Below the pieces are notes generated by a model. It was not told where the DNA came from. It worked only from the letters and a program-made list of their open reading frames with translations, and ran no database searches. From JADKIH01 sp043747595 (GTDB lineage: Bacteria > Bacteroidota > Bacteroidia > AKYH767-A > 2013-40CM-41-45), in contig JAYTOX010000058.1 of assembly GCA_043747595.1 (NCBI GenBank), positions 37,189 through 101,188 on the forward strand: DNA of 64,000 nt, read 5' to 3'. Position 1 is the first letter of the stretch. Each line of letters starts with the position of its first letter. Positions 1 through 9,476 of the stretch are shown here, piece after piece. Both the position numbers and the translations under genes were made by a program.

Positions 1-174
1 ACCATTCATGCAAGCAGCAGTACAAACATGCTCTTTCATCATTTTGTGATCAGTCATTTTCGAATCCATCGCTTTCGTTTCAGTCTTTTTAGTGTCAGTC
101 GTTTTCGTTTGTGCGCTTACACTTACAGCTGCTAATAAGCCAATGATGGAAAATAATGCAATTACTTTTTTCAT
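1..174 (-). CDS. Small secreted Lys/Thr-rich protein, C-terminus beyond the left edge
   Basis: The reading frame starts at the ATG whose complement lies at 172-174 and is open to base 1, giving the first 58 residues. It begins with a clear signal peptide (MKKVIALFSIIGLLAAVSVSAQ), so the product is exported. The mature part is rich in Lys, Thr, Asp and Met, and then shows VCTAAC, two cysteines spaced CxxxC beside His and Met residues. This resembles small periplasmic proteins annotated as possible metal-binding proteins in this phylum, but the family cannot be named from this fragment. The metal-binding idea is inference from the Cys/His/Met content only. Confidence 0.65.
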   Translation of the reverse strand, partial: MKKVIALFSIIGLLAAVSVSAQTKTTDTKKTETKAMDSKMTDHKMMKEHVCTAACMNG

Positions 175-376
175 TTTTTGTTTTTTTAAGAGTTAGAATA
201 TATAGATGATTAATTATTTTAAAGTGAGAAACACAAACCAATTTTTGCTTGCTATATTCAATTTACGAGTTAATCCCCAAATCGGATTTATTCCGATACC
301 TATTTAACTCTATAGTCGGAGTTAAATTGAAAACCTGACAACCCATTCCAACCTTTTAACAAATAATTAAAATTTG

Positions 377-415
377 TTTAAAAAAATAGCCCGAATTGAA
401 TTCAATCCGGGCTAT
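377..415 (-). terminator. Rho-independent terminator of the DUF3108 gene
   Basis: Arms ATAGCCCG (386-393) and CGGGCTAT (408-415) pair perfectly, and the sequence between them (around TTGAATTCAA) is itself self-complementary, so the stem can extend. Read on the minus strand the hairpin is followed by a run of T. It lies about 20 bases past the stop of the minus-strand gene at 435-1220. Confidence 0.75.
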
Positions 416-434
416 AAACTAAACCTAATTATTT

Positions 435-1220
435 TTACTTAACCAATGCCGGTGTGCTTGCTAGATTAGAGTAACTCACCAAATCCATTTTTATTGATCC
501 AACTAATATATCAGTTTGAACACGGATAGGTATTTTATTTGCATCATCGCTCACCCAAATCGTCATATCTTCTTGATCTTTAAAAACACGACCTTGTTGC
601 AACATCGGTCGCAGTTTTATACATCTGAACTTGCCAACTTTACTATCTACAATTTCTCTTCCTAAAAATTTTAGGTTGAGAGGAATTACTTTATCATCTA
701 AATAACCTGTAATCTCAAAAATGTCGCCTTCTTTTGCACCTGTAAAATCAATTGTTCGTGCGTAATAGAAAGACGAAACAAGATCTTGTGTATTTTCAGG
801 AATTGAGATTGTTGCCTTTTCGCTTTTTGCACTATCAACGAAGTGATTGAAACTTACATTCTGATTAATAATATATCCGCCTTCATTTACACGACGAACA
901 AAAAGCCAAGGTATAATAGCATCTTTATCGACTAAACTTTCATAACGATCGCGCACTTTAAAAAACCAATCGAATGCACCTACCGATTTTCCGGTACCAA
1001 CGAAATGATAGCAATCTCTTCCTCCTAAATTAGTGTAATCGGGTTGTACTTCGAGAGTGGCTTCACCGGCATCCATTATTCCATAATGGATTCTAAATTT
1101 TAAAACTTCGCCCGGTTTGAAAGCCGAATTGTTGATGGAACGTAATGTTTTTGGAGTAGCGCTAAAACCAATTTCTGACACAAAAAGTAAAGCGGCTAAC
1201 AGACAAATTTTATTTTTCAT
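435..1220 (-). CDS. DUF3108 domain secreted protein
   Basis: This 261-residue protein fits the DUF3108 family, common in Bacteroidota and of unknown biochemical role. The ATG at 1220 was chosen because it opens a signal peptide (MKNKICLLAALLFVSEIGFSA); an upstream in-frame ATG at 1304 would add 28 residues that look like untranslated leader. After the signal comes the family-typical stretch around FKPGEVLKFRIHYGIMDAGEA, then beta-rich sequence with a late KVGKFRCIKLRP segment. Length is typical of the family. It is probably periplasmic or outer-membrane associated. A terminator follows it, and scpB lies about 100 bases upstream on the same strand. Confidence 0.8.
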   Translation of the reverse strand: MKNKICLLAALLFVSEIGFSATPKTLRSINNSAFKPGEVLKFRIHYGIMDAGEATLEVQPDYTNLGGRDCYHFVGTGKSVGAFDWFFKVRDRYESLVDKDAIIPWLFVRRVNEGGYIINQNVSFNHFVDSAKSEKATISIPENTQDLVSSFYYARTIDFTGAKEGDIFEITGYLDDKVIPLNLKFLGREIVDSKVGKFRCIKLRPMLQQGRVFKDQEDMTIWVSDDANKIPIRVQTDILVGSIKMDLVSYSNLASTPALVK

Positions 1221-1267
1221 ACAGTAGGAATTACAAACACTATACCGAAAAAAAAGCGGCTGATTTA

Positions 1268-1275
1268 CAAACGTA
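1268..1275 (-). promoter_or_regulatory. Candidate -7 promoter box for the DUF3108 gene
   Basis: On the minus strand this reads TACGTTTG, an exact match to the Bacteroidota -7 consensus TAnnTTTG. It lies about 48 bases before the chosen start at 1220. A convincing -33 TTG at the usual distance is not visible. Confidence 0.4.
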
Positions 1276-1316
1276 AATAAGCCGCGGATATTGGTAGCGA
1301 TCAAATATTGATCGCT

Positions 1317-2177
1317 CTATTCTTCGTCGTTTTCAGCCGAAATATCTGTTGTTTCGTCAGCAGCTTCAACATTGTTTTCGTTTTCTAAGAAAATAGCTTT
1401 TCTGTCGGGCATTTCCATTACTTCATCGGCTGATGCAAGTTCCTCTAGGTCAGAACCTTCAATCGAATATTCTATAAACTCAGATTCTTGAGCTACAATT
1501 TCAGCAACATTCTCACCTTCAATTGGACTTTCTTCAGATGAATCAGCCTCCACAACCATTTCCTCTTGATTATCGGTAGTGTTTTCAGGTAATTCTGGAA
1601 TATAATTGGAAGCATCGAGCATTTCTGAAGTCCCTATTTCGTTCGATTCTAAATGAATATCTTTCAACTGAGGAAGATCTTTCACGTTTTTAATACCGAA
1701 ATAATCCATGAACGTGCGACTAGTACTATAAAGAACCGGGCGCCCAGGTGTATCACTTTTCCCCGAAATTTCAATTAATTCCTTCTCAAGCAACTTATGA
1801 ATAGCATAATCGCAACTTACCCCACGAATATGTTCAACTTCCGACTTCGCAATAGGCTGACGGTAAGCGATGATAGCCAAGGTTTCCATCTGAGAAACAG
1901 AGAGTTTCTTCTTCGACTTATGCTGAATAAGCGAGTTAATAGTTGGATGATACTGTTTTTTAGTCAAAAACTGATAGCCATCAGATATTTCCATAAGCTC
2001 AAACGAAAAATCGTCAGACACATATTTCGCCTTAATTTCCTCGATAGCGTTTAAAAGCTCTTCATTGGTTAAATCCCAATCAAAAGATAGTTTCAGCGAG
2101 GCCTTTATTTCATCGAGCGAAATGCTTTGTTCTGAGCAGAATATAAGCGCTTCGACCTGTTGTTTTAATAACTCCAT
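1317..2177 (-). CDS. scpB: Segregation and condensation protein ScpB
   Basis: ScpB is the small kleisin-associated (kite) subunit of the SMC-ScpA-ScpB condensin that organises and segregates the chromosome. The first 185 residues hold the two winged-helix domains; the stretches VEALIFCSEQSIS, ETLAIIAYRQPIAKSEVEHIRGV and GRPVLYSTS are characteristic. The remaining ~100 residues form an acidic, Glu/Asp/Ser-rich tail with no recognisable fold, longer than in many ScpB proteins (286 residues in total) but common in this phylum. scpA is not adjacent. The start is the first ATG and matches the usual N-terminus (MELLKQQVEALIFCSEQ). Confidence 0.92.
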   Translation of the reverse strand: MELLKQQVEALIFCSEQSISLDEIKASLKLSFDWDLTNEELLNAIEEIKAKYVSDDFSFELMEISDGYQFLTKKQYHPTINSLIQHKSKKKLSVSQMETLAIIAYRQPIAKSEVEHIRGVSCDYAIHKLLEKELIEISGKSDTPGRPVLYSTSRTFMDYFGIKNVKDLPQLKDIHLESNEIGTSEMLDASNYIPELPENTTDNQEEMVVEADSSEESPIEGENVAEIVAQESEFIEYSIEGSDLEELASADEVMEMPDRKAIFLENENNVEAADETTDISAENDEE

Positions 2178-2346
2178 TCTTGAATAAATTAGAACTGCGA
2201 ATATTGATAATTAATAGACTGAAAGCAAAATTATTTGTTGACAATTGTTAAAAAAAATAGTCGAATTTTAAGAGGAAAGCCTCAAAGTTCTATTTGAAAT
2301 TTGTTAGATTGGATAACGGAGAAAAGAAGCTCTGAACCAATGAGAA

Positions 2347-5121
2347 TTACACGACAACATTCACAATTTTCCCATGAACAACAATCATTCGTTTTGGTAT
2401 TTGTCCGTTGAGAAGCTTAATAACATCAGCATTCGATAGCACTTCCTTTTCAACTTCTTCTTTCGTGAATGCTAAAGGAAGAGGCAAGTTGAATTTTGTT
2501 TTTCCGTTTACCGAAATCGGGTATGCAAATTCAGACTCTACAAGATACTCTTCATTACATTCAGGGAAAACATCTTTCGTAACACTTTCTTTTTTACCTA
2601 GCAGCTCCCAAAGTTCTTCAGCAATATGAGGAGCATAAGGAGAAACAATTATAGCTAATGGCTCCAGAATTTTTCGCTTGTTGCATTTCAATTCTGTTAA
2701 TTCATTTACACAAATCATAAAAGTACTAACAGAAGTATTGAAAGAAAATTTTTCAATATCCTCTTTTACTTTTTTAATAGTCTTGTGAAGAATTTTATAC
2801 TCCGCTTTACTAGGTTCCGCATCGCTGATGTCAACAAGCATTTCCTTTCCCGGCTCTCCTGCCTTATGATATAATTTCCAAAGTTTGCGAATAAAACCTG
2901 ATGTTCCTGTAATTCCATTCGTGTTCCAAGGCTTTGATAATTCGAGAGGTCCTAAAAACATCTCATACAGACGAAGACAATCAGCGCCATATTTCTCGAT
3001 CATCGAATCAGGACTTACCACATTCCATTTCGACTTCGACATTTTCTCTACTTCATTACCGCAAATGTATTTTCCATCTTCCAAAATGAATTCTGCATTT
3101 TTATATTCCTCTCGCCAATTTTTAAATGCATTAATATCGAGTACATCGCCTTCCACCATATTTACATCAACATGCCATGCCGTTACATCAAAATCTTTAT
3201 TCAATCCGGCTGAAACAAATTTGTTAGAGTCTTTAATACGATAAACAAAATTAGATCGCCCTTGAATCATTCCTTGGTTAATCAATTTCTTCGCAGGTTC
3301 TTCAATAGAAATAAATCCGCGATCGAATAAAAACTTTGTCCAAAAACGAACATACAATAAATGACCGGTCGCATGTTCTGCCCCGCCCATATACAAATCT
3401 ACATCCTTCCAATAATTCAACGCTTCCTTTGATGCAATTTCTTTTTCATTAGTTGCATCCATATAACGCAAATAATACCAAGAAGAGCCGGCCCATCCCG
3501 GCATCGTCGTCGTTTCAATAGGATAACCTTTGTAATTAAAATCTTTCGCTCTAGCTAAAGGTGGCTCGCCGTCTTCTGTAGGTAAATATTTATCTACTTC
3601 AGGCAAAACAATTGGAAGATCTTTTTCATCGACAGTAAACGGAATTCCGTCTTTGTAATAAATTGGAATTGGTTCGCCCCAATAACGTTGACGACCGAAG
3701 ATTGCATCACGCAAACGATAATTTATTTTTCCTTTACCTAGATTTCTGTTTTCTATTTTCTCAATCATTTTCTTGATTGCCGATTTTACATCAAGCCCAT
3801 TTAGAAAATCAGAGTTAATAATGAGCCCTTCTTTTGCATCGTACGATTCATTTTCTATATTTCCACCAGAAACAACTTCGACAATAGGAAGATTAAAATG
3901 TTTTGCAAACGCATAATCTCTGGAATCGTGTGCCGGCACAGCCATTACAGCGCCTGTTCCATAGCTGGCAAGTACATAATCGCCAATCCAAATTGGAATT
4001 TTATTTCCACTAAAAGGATGTATTGCATAAGCACCGGTAAAAACGCCCGTAATATTTTTCACCTCCGCCATTCGTTCACGCTCACTTCTATTTTTTGCTT
4101 CAAGGATATACGAATTAACTTCATTTCGATATTCAGGAGTGGTAATCATATCGGCAAATTCATGTTCAGGCGCAATCGTCATATAGGTAGCGCCGAAAAT
4201 TGTATCAGGACGAGTAGTAAAAATTAAAAGTTCCAGGTGAGAGTGTGCAATTTTAAAATTTAGTTCAGCACCTTCGCTACGACCAATCCAATTACGTTGC
4301 TGCTCCTTTAAAGAATCGCTCCATTCTATGTGATCAAGTCCTTCAAGTAATCGTTGAGCGTAAGCAGTAATTCTCATCGACCACTGTTTCATCAACTTTC
4401 GTTCTACAGGATAACCACCGCGTTCGCTCACACCATCTTTTACCTCTTCATTTGCTAAAACAGTACCAAGCACAGGGCACCAATTCACAAAGCCTTCGGA
4501 GATATAAGCGAGACGATAATTTATTAAAATTTCTTGTTGTTCTTTTTCAGAAAAAGCGAGCCATTGATCATTAGAAAAAATCCGTTCTTCAGAAGTAACA
4601 GCAGAAATAGTTTGATTGCCCGATTTTTCAAATTCGTTTATCAGTGTTTTTATTTCTTCAGCTTTATTACTTTTCTTATTGTACCAAGAATTAAAAAACT
4701 GAATAAAGATCCACTGAGTCCATTTGTAATAGGCCGGATCCGATGTTCTGACCTCTCTCGACCAATCGAAAGAAAATCCGATCTGATCTAATTGTTGACG
4801 ATAACGTGCAATATTTTGTTCGGTAGTAATTGCAGGATGTTGTCCGGTTTGAATGGCATATTGTTCGGCAGGAAGACCAAACGAATCGTATCCCATCGGA
4901 TGCAGCACATTGAAACCTGTTAAACGTTTGTATCGAGCATAAATATCAGAAGCAATATAGCCAAGCGGATGACCAACATGCAAACCGGCACCGGAAGGAT
5001 AGGGGAACATATCGAGCACATAATATTTCTCTTTAGAAGAATTTGATTCAGCACGATACGACTGGTGTTTCCGCCAGTAGTCTTGCCATTTTTTTTCTAT
5101 CGTAGTAAAGTTGTATTCCAT
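2347..5121 (-). CDS. leuS: Leucyl-tRNA synthetase
   Basis: This cytoplasmic class I aminoacyl-tRNA synthetase charges tRNA-Leu with leucine. The HIGH signature appears as HVGH at residues 48-51 after DMFPYPSGAGL, and KMSKS is intact at 693-697. Between them are the editing (CP1) domain with TTRPDTIFGATY and the tryptophan-rich GWAGSSWYYLRYMD region; the C-terminus has the anticodon-binding domain. At 924 residues it is in the normal bacterial range. The gene lies back to back with ftsX, and the 273-base spacer contains 7-bp repeats that begin almost at the leuS start codon. Confidence 0.97.
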   Translation of the reverse strand: MEYNFTTIEKKWQDYWRKHQSYRAESNSSKEKYYVLDMFPYPSGAGLHVGHPLGYIASDIYARYKRLTGFNVLHPMGYDSFGLPAEQYAIQTGQHPAITTEQNIARYRQQLDQIGFSFDWSREVRTSDPAYYKWTQWIFIQFFNSWYNKKSNKAEEIKTLINEFEKSGNQTISAVTSEERIFSNDQWLAFSEKEQQEILINYRLAYISEGFVNWCPVLGTVLANEEVKDGVSERGGYPVERKLMKQWSMRITAYAQRLLEGLDHIEWSDSLKEQQRNWIGRSEGAELNFKIAHSHLELLIFTTRPDTIFGATYMTIAPEHEFADMITTPEYRNEVNSYILEAKNRSERERMAEVKNITGVFTGAYAIHPFSGNKIPIWIGDYVLASYGTGAVMAVPAHDSRDYAFAKHFNLPIVEVVSGGNIENESYDAKEGLIINSDFLNGLDVKSAIKKMIEKIENRNLGKGKINYRLRDAIFGRQRYWGEPIPIYYKDGIPFTVDEKDLPIVLPEVDKYLPTEDGEPPLARAKDFNYKGYPIETTTMPGWAGSSWYYLRYMDATNEKEIASKEALNYWKDVDLYMGGAEHATGHLLYVRFWTKFLFDRGFISIEEPAKKLINQGMIQGRSNFVYRIKDSNKFVSAGLNKDFDVTAWHVDVNMVEGDVLDINAFKNWREEYKNAEFILEDGKYICGNEVEKMSKSKWNVVSPDSMIEKYGADCLRLYEMFLGPLELSKPWNTNGITGTSGFIRKLWKLYHKAGEPGKEMLVDISDAEPSKAEYKILHKTIKKVKEDIEKFSFNTSVSTFMICVNELTELKCNKRKILEPLAIIVSPYAPHIAEELWELLGKKESVTKDVFPECNEEYLVESEFAYPISVNGKTKFNLPLPLAFTKEEVEKEVLSNADVIKLLNGQIPKRMIVVHGKIVNVVV

Positions 5122-5125
5122 ATTT

Positions 5126-5222
5126 TAGTGAGTGGTGAGTGGTGAATGGTGAGTAGTGAGTAAAAAAATCCATCCATTTATGGCCTTCTTACTTCATCCT
5201 TCTTCCTTTTTACTTCATCCTT
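5126..5222. repeat. Heptad repeats in the leuS-ftsX spacer
   Basis: Purine-rich 7-bp units (GTGAGTG and variants GTGAATG, GTGAGTA) run to about 5162. A pyrimidine-rich partner built from CTTACTTCATCCTTC-like units follows at about 5188-5222. On each strand the order is purine-rich then pyrimidine-rich, so the two halves could fold into an imperfect hairpin. This is one member of a family described further in the findings. Confidence 0.7.
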
Positions 5223-5345
5223 TCTTTAATCAGTAGCGAGTAAACAATAGGTTTCCCAGTTATAAACTCCGCTGCTTGACTCCATTTAAACGCCATTTCT
5301 TCATTAACATGCGAATGTAGAAAAATAAGCCGAAAGGAGAGATTT

Positions 5346-5381
5346 TTTGACCCTAGTACCGATAAACTTTTTATACTTTCG
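5346..5381 (+). promoter_or_regulatory. Possible ftsX promoter
   Basis: TTTG at 5346-5349 and TACTTTCG at 5374-5381 (one mismatch to TAnnTTTG) resemble the -33 and -7 boxes, with a slightly long 24-base spacer. The implied transcription start is only a few bases before the chosen ATG at 5395, so the mRNA would be almost leaderless. On the opposite strand TACATTCG (5319 to 5312) is a comparable weak candidate for leuS. Confidence 0.28.
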
Positions 5382-5394
5382 TTTTCTGAAAGTT

Positions 5395-6273
5395 ATGCAA
5401 ATAGAACAGCCAAAAGAAGGAAGTAAGCGTTTAAGATCATCCTATGCCTCATCGATTATTAGCGTGTCGTTGGTGTTATTTATGTTGGGATTACTTGGCT
5501 TATTAGTAGTTGATGCGAAAAAAATAGGCGACTATTTAAAAGAGCATGTTCAGTTGAATGTGTACTTACAGGAAAATATCGGCCAACAAGATCTGGATCT
5601 ATTTATGGTCGCATTGAATCAATCAGATTTTGTACGTTCGGCTCGTTATGTGAGTAAAGAAGAAGCGCTTGACAGCTTAAAGAAGGAATTGGGAGAAAGC
5701 GCAACAGGAATGCTTGAGAGTAATCCGTTGCCGGCCACGATAGATATTAACGTAAAAGCGAGTTATGCGAATCCTGATAGTTTAAAACGGATCAAAGAAC
5801 AAATGAGTACTATCAGATTGGTGAGAGATGTAAGTTACCAGCAAACGGAGATCAGTAAAATGAATCAAAATTTTAGAACGATAGCAATGATCATTCTAGT
5901 TTTTTGTGCTTTACTACTTTTTGTTGCAGTTGTATTAATAAACAATACAATTCGTTTGTCGATGTATAGCAAACGTTTTTTGATAAAAAGTATGCAACTA
6001 GTAGGAGCTACAAAATCATTTATTCGTTGGCCATTTTTAAAAACCGGTTTTGTACATGGAATTTATTCGGGAATAATAAGCAGTATATTGTTAGCCGTTG
6101 TAGTATATTTTATTCAGCGACAGTTTCCGGAATTCCAGCAGTTATCAGATCTTAAAATGATCGGACTTCTTTTCGCAGGAATGATTTTGATAGGTATTTT
6201 AGTGACATCACTCAGCACACTTTTTTCAGTAAGCAAATATTTGCGCTTGCATGTGGATGAACTTTATAATTAA
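5395..6273 (+). CDS. ftsX: Cell-division ABC transporter permease FtsX
   Basis: FtsX is the membrane subunit of the FtsEX complex, which couples the division ring to activation of cell-wall hydrolases. The 292-residue protein has an N-terminal cytoplasmic segment, a first membrane helix (SLVLFMLGLLGLLVV), a periplasmic loop that includes YVSKEEALDSLKKELG, and three further helices in the C-terminal FtsX domain. The ATG at 5395 was preferred over an earlier in-frame TTG because the latter lies inside the probable promoter. ftsE is not in the window. In many Bacteroidota ftsX is followed by DUF3098, uppP, truB and queA; here about 5.7 kb of other sequence separates it from DUF3098. Confidence 0.93.
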   Translation: MQIEQPKEGSKRLRSSYASSIISVSLVLFMLGLLGLLVVDAKKIGDYLKEHVQLNVYLQENIGQQDLDLFMVALNQSDFVRSARYVSKEEALDSLKKELGESATGMLESNPLPATIDINVKASYANPDSLKRIKEQMSTIRLVRDVSYQQTEISKMNQNFRTIAMIILVFCALLLFVAVVLINNTIRLSMYSKRFLIKSMQLVGATKSFIRWPFLKTGFVHGIYSGIISSILLAVVVYFIQRQFPEFQQLSDLKMIGLLFAGMILIGILVTSLSTLFSVSKYLRLHVDELYN

Positions 6274-6320
6274 GCAAAGGCCCTTTTCTTGCTTTCTAAA
6301 ATTTGTTAGCTTTATATGAG

Positions 6321-6572
6321 GTAAAAAGTAAGAAGAGTAAGAAGTATGAAGTAAGAAGTATGAAGTAAGAAGTATGAAGTAAGAAGGATGAAGTAAGAAG
6401 TAAGAAGTAAGAAGTAAGAAGTAAGAAGTAAGAAGTAAGAAGTATGAAGTATGAAGTAAGAAGTATGAAGTAAGAAGTAAGAAGGATGAAGTAAGAAGGA
6501 TGAAGTAAGAAGTAAGAAGTAAGAAATAAGAAGTATGAAGTAAGAAGTTCGAAGTATTAAGTATGAAGTATG
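6321..6572. repeat. Array of about 35 heptads, consensus GAAGTA[A/T]
   Basis: About 250 bases of tandem 7-bp units, mostly GAAGTAA and GAAGTAT with a few GAAGGAT variants, lie just after the ftsX stop. Because 7 is not a multiple of 3, every frame becomes a repeat of seven codons, which creates long spurious open frames. The array is purine-rich on the ftsX coding strand. Confidence 0.95.
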
Positions 6573-6587
6573 TCAAGGGGGACTCAC

Positions 6588-6746
6588 CAATTACCACTCA
6601 CCACTCACTAAAGAGAATGCCGTTCGGAATTAATAGTTGTTCTTCAAAAATAGTTCGTACATCTTACTAAACATTCCGCTTTGCGGCAAAGGTCAAGTAG
6701 TAAGTAGTAAGTATGTCATAAATGGACGTGATTTTTTACTTACAAC
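6588..6746. repeat. Short repeat field with inverted heptads and a CCGCTTTGCGG element
   Basis: The segment holds pyrimidine-type heptads (CACCACTCACTAAA, about 6595-6612) and purine-type heptads (AAGTAGTAAGTAGTAAGTA, about 6694-6712). Pyrimidine heptads resume at about 6737 and run into the next gene. Between them GCCGTTCGGAAT (6618-6629) and ATTCCGCTTTGCGGC (about 6668-6682) are imperfect inverted copies bounding about 65 bases. The same two motifs recur at 24.1-24.3 kb. Confidence 0.7.
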
Positions 6747-9305
6747 TTACCACTCACTACTTACCATTCTCACTGTTCGTACTTTATCTTCAAACAAAAT
6801 TTTACCTATATAAATTCCCGGTGGAAGTTTTTCGTTGCTGAGCTGAATATCGTTTTTTCCGGATGTGAAAGTTATTTTTTGCGACGATTCAACTTGGCCG
6901 GATGAATTGATTAATTGAAAAATTGCATTTCCACTTTTTGCAGAATTAAATTGAATTCGGAATTTTCCATCTGTAGGATTAGGATAAACAATAATCTGTT
7001 CCGATGAATTGCCAATAATATTATCAGCACTGAGCACTTCCAGCATATCGCCAACCATCATTCCACTTCCAAAACTCGTGACCCAAATTAAATTTGGTTG
7101 ATAAGGATCAAAGAAAACTCGCTCCGGCTGTCTAAATTGATAAGTACTAACATTCGTCCATGATGGTAATGCTAAATTCATATTAGATGATGTCCATAAA
7201 CCATTGGTTTCTGTAGTGAGATATGCCTGATATAAATTCGAAGGATTAAAAGTGATTGAAGTAACTCTGTCGAATTGAGAACCTGTCAATTTTGTCCAAC
7301 TCAACCCACGATTGGAAGTTTTATACAATCCGCCAAGACCATTCGGTGCACCACCCCATCCGCTGAAGACACATGCATACCAAGTATTTTGTGTAGCATC
7401 GTTCGGATCTATCACAACATCTTTTGTCCAATAGCGCATTCCGGCATCACTTACATCTGTCCATGAATTCGTGTTCGGATCGTAAATAAAAACACCGGAG
7501 CTCGCAGTGAATGTGCCGCTTGAATTTCTTCGTCCGGAGAATGAACAAACTACTTTACCATCGTTTAATACTATGATACTTGCAGCGTGTCCTTCTGTGC
7601 GCGGAGGATTAGGAAGTTTTGTCCATGTAGATGTTTGTAGATTATTCAAATCATCGGTTCTGTAAATTCCTCCAAGCTGACTGCCTTGTGTACCGCCGAA
7701 ATGAATTACAGATGCATACATTCTGTTTTGATTTGTTGGATCTATCGCTAACCAAAAAACAGGATGATTAAATACATGCAAATTGCTCCATGTACTTCCG
7801 CTGTCAGTAGAGAAAACGATTTTTCCATTTCCATCGCTGGCATCTAATTGTGCATCTGCAAGTCGTGTGCTTTGATACATATCATGAATGTTAGAACAAG
7901 CACCAAATAAATTTCCATTGGTGCTTTCTGCAATTCTATACAATGAGTTTACAGAAAATCCCGAGTATTGATATCCCCAACTAGAACCACCATCATTGCT
8001 TGTTAGTCCACCAATATCGCTAAAGCAGCCAATCATTTTATTTGCAGAAGTCCAATGTACTTGCCAGCAAGTTGTATTTTCTAATCCTACACTGTGATAC
8101 GCACGATTTTTTGGTGTTGGTATTCCGGCACTATGTTCATCTGATTGGGAAACGTAAGCTTGTCGCCATGATGTTCCTCCGTTCGAACTTACTTGGACAT
8201 TAGAGAAATTACTAAAAATTACTTTTGATGAATTAAGTGGCGCAGCAGTTATTCCAAAACATGTTTCGCTCCAACTAAAATTTTTGTCACCTTGATAGCC
8301 TTCCCAACCGGTTACGATATTAGCATTACTAATTGTTTGGTATATCGAAGACCATGTTGAACCTGCATCCGATGATTTTAATACTAGTGGCGAACCGTTA
8401 GCATTATCATGTCCACCAAGGTAAATTGTATTAATATCATTCCACGCCATTGTACAATACATTACAAAATCGTTCGAGAAATTTATTCCCGTCGATTTTG
8501 GAACCCATGTACCATTGGCATTATCCATTGTATAAACCCCTTTAGCAAAATTGTAGTAGTCCCATGGTTTAACTCCATTGTATGTACCTGATGAATTTGC
8601 AGTAATAGCAGTAAGTCGAAGTGTATTCCCTGATCTTGCTCCGGCGAATGACCAAATAACTTGTCCGGAAGTGATACCGGAAGTATTCATCACAGAAAAA
8701 TTAATTCCACCATCGCTGCTATGAATTAATCCGTCATTAGTGCCAATATAAATGTTTTGTCCGTCGAAGAAAACGCCACCAAGAATTAATCCGGCGCCCA
8801 TAGAGTTAGCAACTTTAACCAAATTAAAAGATGTTCCACCATCATTCGAAATCAAGATGTGGCCATACGCGCCAATGAGTAATTGATTTGGATTTGCATA
8901 ATTTGCTTTCACAGAGTAAGCAGAACCGTAAGTTGACAGATTATAAGAATTCAATGTAGACCATGTTGCTCCAGCATCAAGCGATTTAACAGGGAATTCA
9001 TTGTTGCCATCATTGTAAATAGTATAGGCAGTATGTCCATCGTTAGTAAATTCAAAAGTCGAAACATTTCCAATTTGTAATTTTGAAAAGTCAGACTGAT
9101 TATAACTTATACCAAAGTTAGTAGAATGAAAAAGTTGGCTCATATCGCAAGCAACATAATATTCATTATCGTTTGCCGGATTGATAGTAGGAAAAAATAA
9201 AGCACCACCGCCACCCATACCGGAATGATAAAAAGCGACAGGTTGAGCTTCAGTAAAAAGTGCGATTACACTTAGGCAAAGTGTCAGGAATGATTTGAGT
9301 TTCAT
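6747..9305 (-). CDS. Secreted beta-propeller (BNR/sortilin-like) protein with T9SS type A sorting domain
   Basis: The 852-residue protein begins with a signal peptide (MKLKSFLTLCLSVIALFTEAQ; ATG at 9305 chosen over one 12 codons upstream). The body carries many blade-like repeats with SxDxGxTW motifs (SLDAGATWS, SSDAGSTWSS, SNGGTSWRQA, SNRGLSWTKL), as in BNR, sortilin and GH74-type propellers. The last ~85 residues form a T9SS type A C-terminal domain (IIVYPNPTDGKFRI ... LPPGIYIGKI), so it should be exported across the outer membrane and anchored or released. The substrate is unknown; a polysaccharide-acting or binding role is possible. The final codons (MVSSEW and stop) coincide with heptad repeat sequence, so the native 3' end may have been replaced. 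Confidence 0.85.
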   Translation of the reverse strand: MKLKSFLTLCLSVIALFTEAQPVAFYHSGMGGGGALFFPTINPANDNEYYVACDMSQLFHSTNFGISYNQSDFSKLQIGNVSTFEFTNDGHTAYTIYNDGNNEFPVKSLDAGATWSTLNSYNLSTYGSAYSVKANYANPNQLLIGAYGHILISNDGGTSFNLVKVANSMGAGLILGGVFFDGQNIYIGTNDGLIHSSDGGINFSVMNTSGITSGQVIWSFAGARSGNTLRLTAITANSSGTYNGVKPWDYYNFAKGVYTMDNANGTWVPKSTGINFSNDFVMYCTMAWNDINTIYLGGHDNANGSPLVLKSSDAGSTWSSIYQTISNANIVTGWEGYQGDKNFSWSETCFGITAAPLNSSKVIFSNFSNVQVSSNGGTSWRQAYVSQSDEHSAGIPTPKNRAYHSVGLENTTCWQVHWTSANKMIGCFSDIGGLTSNDGGSSWGYQYSGFSVNSLYRIAESTNGNLFGACSNIHDMYQSTRLADAQLDASDGNGKIVFSTDSGSTWSNLHVFNHPVFWLAIDPTNQNRMYASVIHFGGTQGSQLGGIYRTDDLNNLQTSTWTKLPNPPRTEGHAASIIVLNDGKVVCSFSGRRNSSGTFTASSGVFIYDPNTNSWTDVSDAGMRYWTKDVVIDPNDATQNTWYACVFSGWGGAPNGLGGLYKTSNRGLSWTKLTGSQFDRVTSITFNPSNLYQAYLTTETNGLWTSSNMNLALPSWTNVSTYQFRQPERVFFDPYQPNLIWVTSFGSGMMVGDMLEVLSADNIIGNSSEQIIVYPNPTDGKFRIQFNSAKSGNAIFQLINSSGQVESSQKITFTSGKNDIQLSNEKLPPGIYIGKILFEDKVRTVRMVSSEW

Positions 9306-9450
9306 TTTTCTTTTTTTTAGAATAGAAGAATAAATATCCAATTAAGTAAAGGTATATATTCTATTGATAAATTGTATTCAAATAAGGCAATTAAAAATTA
9401 GCAGAGAAATGTAGCGTAGTTTCTTTATTATTCCGCTGAATTAAATTTAT

Positions 9451-9458
9451 TATCTTTG
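9451..9458 (+). promoter_or_regulatory. -7 promoter box of the cytochrome c peroxidase gene
   Basis: TATCTTTG matches TAnnTTTG exactly and ends 18 bases before the ATG at 9477. No good -33 TTG is visible 17-23 bases upstream, so the match rests on the -7 box and its position. Confidence 0.45.
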
Positions 9459-9476
9459 GAATAAGCATAGAAAAGT

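Noticed and set aside
6226..6597. 123-codon minus-strand open frame with LLLTSYFLLHTSYF-like repeats
   Set aside because: It is the heptad array translated; a 7-base unit yields a seven-codon repeat in any frame and no stop, so openness has no meaning here.
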